64,000 nt of DNA from Trochalopteron elliotii (GCA_024734555.1 JANPWX010000479.1:406887-470886), one strand, 5' to 3'. Numbered from the stretch's first letter, positions 49,492 through 61,110 are shown. The notes: generated by a model from the letters alone, not told the origin. Translations and numbers: made by a program.

Positions 49492-50439
49492 AATTACCCT
49501 GATGAACAGCCCCTACAAGAGAATGGGTTTGTGTATCATTTTAACCCCAGGGCTTGCTACCCACCTTCAACAGACTAAAATGGACAGAAATAAGTATTAG
49601 GTACTTCCTCTGCTACCTATCTCCATGCAAAACAACTGTAAATCCTGTTTTCAATGTTCCCCAAACCCAGATTAAGATCAGCTTTTTTTAATTAATTGTG
49701 AACTGACGCATGAACATATTTTATGCACAGTTTTCTGTGCAGGCAAACCCCAAAAGTTTTGAAAGGAACATTGAAACTGCTCTCCTGCCAACCTGTCCAG
49801 CCCTGTCCTTGTAAGCAAAGCTTGGAGCAGAGGACTCCTCCCTCCCCTCTGAGAGGAGAGCAGGGATGGGAAGGGATCCATCCCCCTGGAAGCTCCCAGC
49901 CATCCCCGGCTCTCCTGAAGGGAGCAAAAACATCGAGTCTGGCCCAGCAACCTGACCTGGCCCCAGGGCAAAGGAGAATTTCCCTTCCCAGTGCTTGGCA
50001 GAGCAGAGTCCAACTCACAGGCAGGGAAAGCTTTGCTTAATAACTTTGAGACTTGCCTGGAAAAATGCCTTTTCCTGAGCTGGGGAGTGTTTTGGGGGCA
50101 TTTATAGGGCCAGAAGGTAGAGGGATGAACTCATCCACTTCACTGGCCCTGTGGCTTGGGATGTGTTCACTGAAGTCAGGCTTGGGAAAACAATCTGAGA
50201 ACACCAACCAAGAAACACAAAATGTCACCTTTTCCTTCTTTATGGACAATGTCAAACAAGGAAAAAATAACAAATAATTTTAATACCCTTTTTTTAAATT
50301 GCAATGTAGAGGTAGGAAGGAAAAACATCTTGCTCTGACAGGGACTAAACACAAATGTATAAAGCACTGGCCTGCCAAAGTGTGTTTCTACTGTTGGGAC
50401 GAGACAATGGAATTTCTCCAAAATATAACTCGGTTCTGA
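49492..50439. other. Single-copy DNA, no gene seen
   Basis: 49790-50000 is locally GC-rich (TCCCTCCCCTCTGAGAGGAG and similar) with several frames open on both strands, the longest 111 codons. CpG is scarce, so it does not look like a CpG island, and no domain is recognisable. The open frames follow from composition. Confidence 0.5.
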
Positions 50440-50720
50440 ATAATCTAATGCAGTTCCCTTCTGTGCTATCTAATTTATGGCTCAGCTACTTCTGATGAAT
50501 AGGTGGTGTTAATCTTTCGAAGGAAGATTGCATCTGCTGATAGGACAGAACCTGACAAACTCCACCAGGCTGTTTGCATATTGGCAGGACTTGTAATTAT
50601 TAACATGAATTCTCCAAGGAGCCGAATTCCTTATCACTGATGCTCTTCCTTTATGAGTCCCTCCCCTCCAAAAATTTCAGCTTTCCAGCAACGAGCTCTG
50701 CCTTTATTGGGATTGCTCAA
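50440..50720. promoter_or_regulatory. Candidate conserved non-coding element
   Basis: Unique block with TCTAATTTATGGC, GTGTTAATCTTTCG, TGATAGGACA, GTTTGCATATTGG (octamer-like), CTTGTAATTATTAACATG and CCTTTATTGGGATTG. It also has two rare CpG words (TTTCGAAGG and GCCGAATTC). Motif density and lack of repeats suggest an enhancer. This is an inference. Confidence 0.3.
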
Positions 50721-51979
50721 GCCGTGTCTTGGAAGCTCCTTCTTTGTTTTTCCTTCAATAATTTGCTACAAGTACTACCATGTGTAACCCTAATGTAGCA
50801 AAATATTTTAGTATATACTTAAAATTAATCCTGCAAACCTACAAAAGAAAAATGAGAATTTGCTAAATCAGCTCTTCCAAATGAAAAGGGGAAAAGAGAA
50901 AGTACCATATCCATAGCTGAAAAAAGTAAAATCATTAATGTGATTTATTTGAAATGAGAAAGCGAGGACCTGGGTAAGGTTTTTTAGTTCTTCTACGTGA
51001 CTTTTCTGAAATCAGGGCAAAGAACTCTTCTAATCTGATATTTTGCATCTCTGTTTCTCTGGTTAAGTAATTGTAACCAGATAAAATATAGTACCCACAG
51101 TACTTTTCTTTCTTGTGGTGATTTAGTATTTTCATAATAGAATTATTTTTTTTTTACTTTCTTATCTACTTTTTTACCTTTAATATTGATTCATCTTAAC
51201 CCTTTGTTGGGTGAAATATCAGGTGTTTCCTTATGACTGGGCCGACATGAACAGTGACAACACTTTCATTTAGTAGATTTTTCTTGTATAATATTCACTA
51301 TAGTCAAAATTAGGCATTTTCCTGCTCTATTCACTTGAATTCTGCATAATTTTAGCCTCAACTGAAGCAACATTTCTGATGTGCATTTTAATTTTAGGCA
51401 CAGCCATCTCTCTCAAATCTTGAACGAGAAATTAACGTACAAAACAAGAGAAACAATTTTCATATGAATATCCTTGAAAGACTGACACCTGGCAATAGAA
51501 ATATGGATCTCCAGCCATATCTCTGGGCTTGTTATCTCCCTTTAGGTGTTTTTACCTGTGCTGAGATTGCCACAGTGGAAGCTTTGTGCTGACACACAGC
51601 AGCCCAGTTGGTGCAGTTGACTTGCTAATGGTGGGTTCTTTCCATGAGGTAAAAAGAGAGCTCTCGTCCTTCTTATGCTACACTGGTCTGAAATTCCCAG
51701 GTCAAAATACATGCTGAGCAACACTTCTTGTACTTTCTTACTCAAGCAGCTTTCTCTTAGTAAATGTCTTTTCCACCACAACTACAGGTTACTTTTTATT
51801 AGGGGAATATGACCACTGGCTCCCCAAAAGGGAAAGGCTCCTTTCCATCTTGCTTTCCAGACCACTCCCTTCCCTGGGAATTAAGTGGCCTGCTTGCAAC
51901 AGTAAAATAGCTCTGAGCTCATGTGAAAAAGCCATTTGAATCCTGGATGCATTTCACAAAACTTTGGTTCACTGGGTAA
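50721..51979. other. Single-copy DNA, no gene seen
   Basis: AT-rich with a T9-T10 run near 51148-51157. No transposon or exon was recognised. Confidence 0.5.
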
Positions 51980-52140
51980 TAACCAGATTAAACAGGCCAT
52001 GACATAATAGATTCCATATTTTATAATCATCATCTGCATCTTGCCTAATTAGACAAGATGCAGTAAGGCTGAAAGGCATCGATATGTTGATTTAATAATT
52101 GCATGGGAGTTGCTGCCATTTTATTGACCAGATGCTGTAC
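51980..52140. promoter_or_regulatory. Candidate regulatory block around a TAATTA-centred dyad
   Basis: Contains the 30-bp dyad at 52034-52063 plus TAATAACCAGATTAAAC, TATCGATA-like GCATCGATATG, GATTTAATAATTGCATG and GCCATTTTATTGACC words. It lies directly upstream of a CR1 insertion. It is unique sequence and enhancer-like, but untested. Confidence 0.3.
52034..52063. repeat. Perfect 10-bp-arm inverted repeat with homeodomain core
   Basis: Left arm CTGCATCTTG (52034-52043), spacer CCTAATTAGA (52044-52053), right arm CAAGATGCAG (52054-52063). The arms are fully complementary, and the spacer itself holds CTAATTAG, a palindromic homeodomain core, placed almost at the centre. Confidence 0.9.
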
Positions 52141-52227
52141 TGGACAACAGAGTTGTTTCTCTGGATCAGTTACTTTGAAATCACTTATTCAGCACACTCA
52201 CTTTGCTTTATTCAGTGTGGGTATTTT

Positions 52228-52517
52228 TGATACAAGGACATGAAGTGAAATGGCTTCAAACTGGAAAAAAGTAGGTTTAAAATTTTTATATTAGGAAGGA
52301 ACTGTTCCCTGTGAGGGTGGGCAGGCCCTGGCACAGGGTGCCCAAGGAAGCTGTGGCTGCCCCTGGATCCCTGGAAGTGCCCAAGGCCAGGATGGATGGG
52401 GCTTGGAGCACCCTGGGATAGTGGAAGGTGTCCCTGCCCACAGCAGGGGGATAATCTGGATGATCCTCAAGGTCCTTTCCAACCCAAGTCACTCTATGAT
52501 TCTGTTGTTCTATTATT
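52228..52517 (+). mobile_element. CR1 LINE 3' end, about 290 bp
   Basis: Starts further 5' than the other plus-strand copies: TGATACAAGGACATGAAG, ATGGCTTCAAACTGG and GTAGGTTTAAAATTTTTATA correspond to the coding end of the CR1 reverse transcriptase. Then come TTAGGAAGGAACTGTTCCCT, CCTGGCACAGGGTGCCCAAG, CTGTGGCTGCCCCTGGATCC, GGATGGGGCTTGGAGCACCC, TTTCCAACCCAAGTCACTCT and the ATGATTCTGTTGTTCTATTA tail. Substitutions and tail drift show it is not recent. It is dead because almost the whole 5' body is missing. Confidence 0.94.
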
Positions 52518-52816
52518 TTATGGCATTTCTACAACTAAGTAATAAGCATCCAGTTGAACTCAAACAAAAAAAAAAATCTTTTTCCTTTTCTTTCTTCTGG
52601 TTTCTTCTTCCTTTCTTCCAGTGAAAAGAAGTCAGGAGAAAATTACGAGGATTCCTTCTAAAATGAAAGCTGAGGCTTTTTGCTTTTCAGTCAACCTTTT
52701 AATATTTATTCAGAGTAAACATCACGCTTTGGATCTAACAAAAAAAAAAAAAAAGAAGGTAGGAATGGATGCACAGCATCTTCTCCAAGTTCCCTGCTGA
52801 GAGCAAAGAGGAGATT
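52518..52816. other. Spacer between two CR1 copies
   Basis: Holds a C/T-rich run after an A11-A12 run (52566-52620) and an A15 run at 52740-52754. No gene. Confidence 0.55.
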
Positions 52817-53300
52817 CCTAGAATAGGCTGAGGTGGAAGGAACCCCAGGGATGATCAATTCCAGCTCCTGTCCCTGCACAGACACCCCAACAATCCCACC
52901 CTGGCAGCGCTGTCCAAACCCTCCTGGAGCTCTGGGGCTGTGCCCATTCCCTGGGGAGCCTGGGCAGTGCCAGCACCCTCTGACATCCAACAGAAACCTC
53001 CCTGCCACAGCTCCAGCCCTTCCCTGGGTGGTTTCACTGTCCCAGAGAGCAGAGATCAGTGCCTGCCCCTCCTCTTCCCCTCACGAGGATGATGAAGGCC
53101 ACAACGAGGTCTCCCCTCAGCCTCCTCCAGGCCAAACAGGCCAAGTGCCCTCATCCCACCCCTCACAAGGCTTCCCCTGCAGGCCCTGCACCATCCTCTT
53201 GGCATTTCTTGGGACTCTTTCTAACACCTTTATATCTTTCTTACGTTATGGCTCCCAAAAGTGGCCCCAGGAGTGGAGGTGAGGCCACCCCAGGGTGTCC
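52817..53300 (-). mobile_element. CR1 LINE 3' part, minus strand, long copy
   Basis: GC-rich block reading on the minus strand as a CR1 subfamily common in songbird genomes. Plus-strand words are AGAATAGGCTGAGGTGGAAG, GATGATCAATTCCAGCTCCT, GACACCCCAACAATCCCACC, CCATTCCCTGGGGAGCCTGG, CTCACGAGGATGATGAAGGC, GGTCTCCCCTCAGCCTCCTC and TTTATATCTTTCTTACGTTA. The 3' terminus is at the low-coordinate end. A 149-codon plus-strand frame (52833-53282) lies antisense to it and is a shadow. Several small indels break the original reading frame. The 5' limit near 53300 is approximate. Confidence 0.9.
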
Positions 53301-53462
53301 CAGTGGATGTCCTGCTCGGCCAGAGGAGAATCCCCAGCTGAGGGCTGAAGGAGGGGTCAGCACGGGGCCACTCACAGCACCAAAACACTGTGGTCTCCCT
53401 GCCCTGGGAGCTCACACAACAAACAAGGAGTGCTGTTTCCATGCCCTGCCCCTGACTGATTG
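53301..53462. other. Short segment between CR1 and LTR
   Basis: GC-rich bases that might be a diverged continuation of the CR1 copy (GTCCTGCTCGGCC-like), not clear enough to assign. Confidence 0.4.
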
Positions 53463-53467
53463 GGGTC
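53463..53467. repeat. Target-site duplication, left copy (GGGTC)
   Basis: Matches the five bases at 54031-54035 exactly and abuts the TG terminus of the LTR-like element. Confidence 0.7.
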
Positions 53468-54030
53468 TGTGAAAAACGAGGATCACTTTCCATGTAAATT
53501 TTAAGAAATAGGTTTAATAGAAAATAAGACAATTAGGAGATAGGAAAAAAGCAAAATACGGCTGGGCAGGTGACTTGGCATTCAGCCAAGTCCACACCTT
53601 GCTGTATCAGAGACATTCTTTAAATACCCTTTCTATTGCATCAGTCTGTTGAATATTCATATTTTTCCATAACCTAGTTTCCATACTCCAGGAACTGTTT
53701 TGCATGGTCCCTCCTTGGGTTTGCCTTTTTAGAGCACGTGTGTTTCTTGGCTGTGTCTTCATTATCACCTCCAGCTTGGACCTTGATTTATACTTTCTTC
53801 AGATGGTGGATGCTGATAGTTGGTATATCAATAGCAGGGTCTTCTCTACGTGTTCACTGGATGTTATCCTGACCAAACAGACAGTTTAAGCACACTATAT
53901 CAACTACTACCACTATGCCTAGTTTTCTTTACTAACAGCAGAAGTAAAAACTTACACCCTTACCACAACGTTATTAATCATGTAGCACACACCTTGCAAA
54001 AAGCCAACTTTATAATATGCATTTATAACA
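53468..54030 (-). mobile_element. Solo LTR-like element, 563 bp, likely minus strand
   Basis: The element starts TGTGA and ends AACA, with TGT...ACA termini, and is flanked by identical 5-bp repeats GGGTC (53463-53467, 54031-54035). This is the hallmark of retroviral LTR integration. Read on the minus strand it has a TATA-like TATTTAAAG (53618-53626) followed about 105 bases later by ATTAAA (53513-53518), the commonest variant poly(A) signal. The latter lies about 45 bases from the element end, which fits U3-R-U5 order. No gag, pol or env sequence adjoins, so it is best read as a solo LTR left by recombination between two LTRs. Frames inside it are not host genes. The ERV family is not identified. 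Confidence 0.8.
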
Positions 54031-54035
54031 GGGTC
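54031..54035. repeat. Target-site duplication, right copy (GGGTC)
   Basis: Exact match to 53463-53467, directly following the CA terminus at 54029-54030. Confidence 0.7.
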
Positions 54036-57000
54036 CAAGGAATGTGAGGGTATAAAAGCTCCTTCCAAGGGAAGGTGGGTGAGATGTCGGGTGAGGGTTG
54101 GCAGGGATTTCAGTGTGCAGAGCTCCTGGTTAGGGCTAGACCACAGTTCCTGCCTTCTTTACCTCCCTAGCAGGGGAGTGCCAGAGTATATACCAGGCAC
54201 AAAAATACATTTCAAGTCTATAAACAAAAATAGGAGTGTAAATGTTATATTGGCATCAATGTGGGCAGTTGCTAAGGAGTAAGCAATTCCTTCCCCATAG
54301 TGACAGCCTCTGAAATATGATTGATTCATGGTTTTAATCCTGTTTATCCTAGCACCCAGTGGCTTTTCTGTTTTTCAGTGTAAACTGGAGTGTTGTGCAT
54401 TATCTTTTAAATGTTTTTGTAGAAAAACAACCCCCCAAAAAAGCTTTTTTTTTTTGGCTGGAGTTAGTGCTCTTCTCCTGTGACTGGAACTCTGGAGAAA
54501 AATATGATTGCCTAAATATTTTCCTCAAAGTGGCTGTAATTCTTGAGATTAAGCTACTGGTCATCCACTGTGGTGTCTTGTCCCCTTTTAGGTCACTCCT
54601 TCAAACCCATCAGCCTTTGAATCCCATGTTTTATGCTGCCATTTCATGATTTCTCACCTTGGAGAGGAAAAACTGGTACAAAGTAATTCCCCTTGGATGG
54701 TTACCACAGAAAACACCAGCTTACCTTGTACTAGCTGTGACCACATCATTTTTTTCAGGCTTATTAAAGAGGACTGGAGACCAACTGGGATTAGCCACAA
54801 GCCTTTGAGGAAGTTTTGGGAGTTGGTGTTGAAGTTCTTTTTGCAGGGTAGTGGAGAAAAAATCCCCTGCATTCCTCTGCCTTGTGGTGTATTTGATCTG
54901 TGGGCAAAACAAGGAGTCTAATTTAATTTTACAGTGTGCTGTGATATTTTTATGAAGGGTGTGATGCGTGCACTATTTGAGGTTATTTCCCTGCTCCTTG
55001 GACCATCAGCCTAACACCTTTCACGGGCATTAAATCCTCATTTCAAACGTGGAAAGCCAAGGTTCAGAGGACAAGCTCCAGATCTCAAACTCCTCTCAGG
55101 CAAGAGCTGAGAGGAGGTAGGGCTGATCAGCTCTTTTACCCACATTACTGTGTCCCTGTCCCTTACCTTAGGTTATATAAAACATTTAAGAAGGAATGGG
55201 TTTGGAATTTTTTTCCTGAGAATCTTGTTTTTCAGGTAAGTCCTAACATAAACAAGGTGAAATACTGCCCCAAAACTGCTTATATTTCTTTTTTCCTGAC
55301 TGAATTCTGTTCTGCTCAGCCACCATGAACCACATTAGAGTAGGAGGAGAGTGATGAAAAGCCTTCTACAGAAAAAGCAAGCTGACAGCAGCAATCAAAA
55401 TCCATTTCTATAGGAACTCTTTACCTGCATTTTTTACCTCCTTTCCTCCTCTCTAAGTATCAGCGACAATGTCACTTGATCAAGTTTCCTAGGATTGGCT
55501 TTTTAGTGGTCAGTAGCATCATTTCTTTCTAAAATCATGTTCTATTTCAACCCTGGAGAAACAAACAAAAAAAAACCCCATAAATATATATATTTTTTTA
55601 AATAGCACATTCTGCTTCATAGGCTCCAAAACTTTTCCCACTCTTCTTTCCTTAAAACACTTTGAGTGATAGAAAAATGGACCAAGTCCTCCAGCATTTA
55701 TCCTGCCAACAGGCTTGAAGAAATAGGAATTAGACATCCTTGAGTGAGATGTTAAAAGATAAAGCTGATGTGTGTGCTTCTCACTGACTGCTTTTGAAAA
55801 GTGGATGTCAAAATCAACAGGCAAACTTAATGAGATACATATTTTTCGGGGAGAATTTCAATATAAGCAACTCACCAAGCCTACTTAATGTGAGACAATT
55901 TCAGATTTGTACACCTTCTATGTATTCCTAAACATTTCAGGACAAAGTGCTAAAACACGTGAAGTTGGAACAAAATCCACAGTGCTTGCTTACATTGCAA
56001 AAGGTGATTATTTCATTGTTCTCACACTCTGAAAAATGAAAATACATTATCCTGCAAATGAGCCCCATACCCCTGTTCAGGACAATTTATACATATTGAC
56101 ACAGGCACACACTCTGCTAGTAATTCATGGGGTGGATTTACCATTGCACAAATATTTTTGTTCTGAATTTTCTTGGCATTTCCCATTCAAATAAGGTTTT
56201 ACTTAATAAGGGTGGAAATTCCTTGATTCTTCCTGAAAAAAAAAAAATGGAAATTTGGCAAGAGTCAGAGGAGCCCTGACTGCTGTTAGGCAGAAGAACC
56301 AAAAAGATGGAGAGGGATGGAAACAGGTCCTTGCTCATCCTCTCCTGCCTTCCCAAGTGCCCTGATTGAAGAGGAATGAGGCTGAGGAACTCAAAAGAGC
56401 AAGATAAACATTTTATTTGATGTTTATCAAAAAGATTCCAGCTACGGCTGCTTCATGTGATTATAAGTGCAGAAGGGAAAAAATAAAATAGGCCATGCAC
56501 CTAAGAAAGGTTTACAGGGATTTTTTGCCCTGGAATGATACTTCAGGACCAGTTTAATGCAGAGATTGCTTCAATTCACATCAGGTATCCAGTTCTTTCC
56601 TGCTAAAGATCAGGTCACATCCCTCAGGGTGACCCCCAGCAGAACTGCAGTACTGGGGGGGATTTTCATGGATTTCATGTATTTTTCAGGCCCAGTGATC
56701 CATTTTTGCAGTTAGAAACAAGGAAAAAAACCTCATCTTTCAACAGCAACCTCTCATAAGCCTTTCACCAAGGATTTTGGGAACATGTAGCTATGTATAG
56801 GCCACAGTTCAGGAACTGTTTCTTCAGCTTTAAAATACACCAAATCTACCTGGGGTTTTTTTTGTCACCTATGTCTTAGATTTGAGGTGCAAAAAAGAGC
56901 TGTCATCAGAATTTCAGGGAGCTCCTTAAAGCACTGTTTGAACAGCCTGGACAACATCAGCTGCTGCTTTGAACTCGCCCTCACGGGCTACATTTTGTTC

Positions 57001-57579
57001 CTTCCTCAAATCAGTGTGTAAGAATATCTAAAGGCCTACTTAATATCTACCATCTCTTGTTCTGCTCCTGCTCCCCCTCCTCTTCCCACAGCTCCTGTTG
57101 TTTGAGCAGGATATATAAAGATACCTTTGTTACCCTTTCTGGAAAAGGAACAGCTTCTTCAGTCTTACAGTTCTTTGAGGATTTATCCACTCGGAGTTTT
57201 TATTTGGCCCTTGCAAAGGAGGCCACGGCCTTGGCAGCAGAACTGGAGAACATCCACAAAGGTATTTCGGGCTTCCTGATCCAGGCCAGTGGGTCAGAGC
57301 TCACAGTTCTCTCTTCATCGAAAGGAAAAAAGTTAGAAACTTTGTTCTGTAATTAAGAGAACACTGATGTCTGTCTAGGAGACAAAGGTGGTTTATGATT
57401 TTGTTGCTTGTGCAGCTGAGCGAGGCTGAAGTGTCTCAGCTGGGATTTCTGATCTGGCCATGGGGGTGAGCCTGGAGATTCCAGTTCTGTGTTAGAGCCT
57501 TTAAACCACTTCTACATCCAGTAGTAGTAGTTTACTACTCCTCTTATTGCTACAGACTGGGGGATAAAATGCCAGAGCT
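54036..57579. other. Single-copy DNA, no gene seen
   Basis: A GGGTATAAAAGCTCC TATA-like word at 54049-54063 lies just beyond the LTR, but no promoter context can be shown. A T run is at 54446-54455, an A run at 56236-56247. The plus-strand frames at 54359-54921 and 57057-57356 (99 codons) have no recognisable domain; the latter has an alanine/leucine-rich stretch but no known family. Confidence 0.5.
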
Positions 57580-57606
57580 CAATTAATAAAGAGTTCAATT
57601 AATAAA
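57580..57606. repeat. 16-bp tandem duplication
   Basis: CAATTAATAAA occurs at 57580-57590 and 57596-57606, with GAGTT between. Each copy contains a TTAATAAA word that could serve as a homeodomain or poly(A)-type site; no transcript evidence. Confidence 0.85.
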
Positions 57607-60600
57607 GCAACTCCCCTCATGAAACACTTAAGGAAGTGCTCACATCTCTAAACACAGATTTTCCCAATCAGCAGTAAAGGCTGACCCTTGTGTACTTTCA
57701 AGACATTTACTATGATAATTGTGGCCAGCTTTAACATAAACAAAAATCATCCTGGAGGGAGCCTTTCCAGAGGCCAAAGATGGGTTATTTGAAAGGCTGA
57801 GGCCTCAGTGTGTTGTATCAGAAAGCAACCGGAGTAATTCCAGTGTTTTATCCCCACAGCTCCTACCATGCCTACTTTTCCATTCCACTGGCAAATGGAT
57901 TTCATATTTCATTCCACATCTGCACAACAGTAATTTGTGCACCTTTCAGCTGACTTTCTGCAGTGAACTGGTTTAACTTTTCCTCAGGAAAAGGCTTCAT
58001 AAAACGAGGTGTTGGTATGCCGTGTCCAAGTGTTTTTCCTCAGAGCGAGCTAGAGCTGTTCCTGCTGGCACCAGGGTCTGATAAGAACAGAGTTAAGATT
58101 CATTTCAGATGGAACCTAAAGAAATTTATTTCCCTCCACAGACCTTTTCCTGCTCAGCACGGAGCACTGGGAGGTTTTTTCAGGACTTTATACATTTGAA
58201 ATAATCCAGTGGGGTTGTTGGCTCAATTATTCATCTAATACATTAGAAGAAATGTTTTCGTCTTCTGTAAAATGCCACATTCTTTGTTTTCTTGATTGCT
58301 GCTATTGAATAATTAGGCTTTTCTGAATTCTGTGCTTGTCTTGTGACAAATATTGACTGTAAATGTTGGTATTTCTGATTAGCAGAGAAGCCTCTGCAAT
58401 TAGGTAGAAATACAAGTGGAAATAGCAAAGGCTTGGCTTTCCAAGCAACAGATGCTCGCAGTGTTAGATTTTTCTCTTTCCTGTCAAAGTGCTGGGCCTG
58501 GTTTTGTTGAAATTTGTAATCGTTGAAAAGAATTTGCAGATTCATGACTCAGAAGAACAAATTTCTTATATGAACAAGGTGGTGTTTTTCTCTTTAAAAA
58601 AAAAAAAATTAAAAAACAGGATTCAAACTTCTTTTCCACTTCCTTTTTTGCTTTTTTTTTCCTCTTCATCAGATATATTTCCATAGCACGGATATATTTC
58701 ATATATATTTCCATAGTAGAATCTAAATATCAGGGATTCTTTCCAGCCTTAGATAATAAACGTTTTGCAAAATACCCTGAGGGTTTTCTGGTTCCCTGAG
58801 CACCTCATACCTCCATGTGTGACATGAGTGGTCTCCTGTTACCCTTCCCCATGTCTTGGATTAAAAAACCCAACTAACTGTAAATGGATTAAAGGCAGCC
58901 CAGGGATAACCTTGTTTGTTAAGTCAATAAAAGCCTAAATTGAAAGGATTGTAAATCTATGAAATATTTACTGACATGGTAATGTTTTCCCTGCTATTTC
59001 CAAGCACACTTGGAGCATTTCCTGTCATGTTAATTAAATGTTTCTCATTCTATTTCTATTTAGGCCAGGTGGCTGCAAAATCAACCAAAACACGAGGCTG
59101 GAAGGGGAAAGCTGCAGAGGAAGGATTTGCCCACCTCACTACAGCTCCCAGGTACAGAGGAAATTGTCCTGAAAAGAGACATTGATTCCCCTCTGGAACA
59201 AATAGTCAGGGATCCATTTCCTTTAAGGAGTCCTCCCACTTTACTGAGGTTCTTGTCCCATTGATCTTTAAATAGGAACCTTTCTGGAGAATTATTTTCT
59301 CACTCTGGTTTAAATTTGAACCCATTTTTATTGCCATTACCTAAAATCCTTCTTTTTTTTTTCCCTCAGCAGTAGTTAGTTTTGTTTTGTTGTCCTTAAG
59401 AAGAAAAGCCGTTTTCTTTTCTCCTCTATTGCATTTTATTTGAAAATGTGGTTTCCAGGGTCAGCAGCCAACTCAGCAGTTGCCTCTTAGAATAGAGATT
59501 TGCCTGGAATTTATGGAAGAAATATAGGTGTGAGGCCTGTGAGCAAGGGCTGCCTGGGACTGGGTTTATAACAGCCCCCTTTGTCCTGCCTGCCATGGAA
59601 GCTGGGCACACAAACATGTGAGATTGCTGAGATAGGAGAGAAACTGGATGTATTTAAGCAGAGAGAAAAATAGAGGAAAAGAAAAGGGACCTTTGGATGT
59701 AACTTTTAAATGTGCAGACAGAGCATCTTTATTAAGGCCTCCAAATCTTTTAATTCCTCTGTTTTGGAGCTGGCTGGGCAGGAACCCTCTTTGTACCAGG
59801 GACTGTGGGAATTGCACCTTGCTCTGCAGACAGAGGGCCCAGATATGCCTTTTTGCTTTAGAAATGAAAAATCCTGCCATACAGTGAAAAAAAAAAAGTG
59901 TGGTATTTTTAATTCAGCTTTCTGTTACCTGTACCTGCACTGGAGAGGTGTAAAGGCTTTCCCAGCTGTACTAAACACTTGCCCCTAAAATCTCTTCAAA
60001 TGCAGTTGCTCTTTACTTTGGTTGCACTTCCAAATGTGCTGGAGATGTGGCAGCACAAGGATATTGGGCACAATCCACCTCCTCTGTTTTGAAAGGTGGC
60101 AAGGCTTGACAGCACATCCAGAAAGATCTTGACAGAGCTCTGAGGCTGCCGTTTGAGAGCCTCTCTGAGGGTTTGATGCCTGTCTGCCTCAGAGCCAGGA
60201 CCACAGCAGCTGCAGGATGAGACAGTTGTCACTTCTTCCTTCTCCCTACCCACCTTTTGGGGTTGAATAGAGTTCAGAACAGGGGAGAATCCAGACAGAT
60301 CTGGCAGCATCCTGATTTAGTGATTGCACAATGTCCTTCAAATTCACACAGTGCCCTAAAAATTCTGTGGTATTGAATCCAATATCACAGACTGTCCTGC
60401 TTGGTGACAGATGTACCCCTGCATGACCAAACCTGACTGCTGGTTATTCTTCCTGAGAAATTCTTTTAAGGCTTGTCCACAGTTCTCTTTTATCTATAAT
60501 CTTTGGGGTTTTTTTTCTTTTCCAAAAAAATTGTGTATTCTCATATGTTAAAGAGAAAAAAAGCTGCTTTAAAATTCAACTTAATCCAGGCTATGGCTGT

Positions 60601-61110
60601 TCATCTTCATGTATTCAATGCAGGTTAATGTGAATCCCATTAATTTGGCCTGCTGAGTGTACCCAGTGCCCTCAACCCTTGTCAAAGCCACTGATCTCAG
60701 TCTCCTTCACATCAACACCAGAGCATGACTTCACTTATAAATTCATTAAGTCAGGAGTACAGCTCCTGACAAGTGCTAAATGCATCTCACATCGAACAGC
60801 ATTTGTCAAAAGTCTTTTCTCATTAAGCTCAATTTGGGTTTTACAAGAAGTTCCCTTGGAGATGCTGGCTGTTTTCATCTTGCAGCAGCAGTAAAGAGTA
60901 TAATAGTCTCTTAATTGATCCCTGAGGAACTGCAAATGTGCAGAATTGCTGCTTTGTCGATGGGGTTCTCCCAGGGACAGGAGCTCTTGGGTAAGTTGAA
61001 GGCTTACCCAAGTGTGATGAACATACCATTTGTTTCTGAGCTTCTGTTCCATTTGTCTCCTCATGAAGAGAGCTGGGAGTTTTCCTCCGTGCTTGTACAA
61101 GGAATCAGGA
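57607..61110. other. Single-copy DNA, no gene seen
   Basis: A13 run at 58596-58608, a T-rich run near 58648-58662, a 30-bp-spaced ATATATTTCCATAG pair (58673-58686, 58703-58716) and an A11 run at 59885-59895. Opposed frames at 59566-59988 and 59996-60310 carry no recognisable family. Confidence 0.5.
58673..58716. repeat. Direct repeat of ATATATTTCCATAG, 30-bp spacing
   Basis: Two identical 14-mers 30 bases apart with a partial third copy between them (GATATATTTCAT). Local AT-rich duplication. Confidence 0.8.

Noticed and set aside
49790..50000. CpG island or promoter
   Set aside because: GC-rich locally, but CpG dinucleotides are rare and there is no TATA/initiator arrangement or downstream exon.
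52833..53472. Proline-rich plus-strand frames of 149 and 137 codons
   Set aside because: Most of their length lies antisense to a GC-rich CR1 copy on the minus strand; the frames are open because of composition.
54049..54063. TATA box beside the LTR (GGGTATAAAAGCTCC)
   Set aside because: Lies outside the element by its duplication boundary, and no transcript start or exon can be shown downstream.
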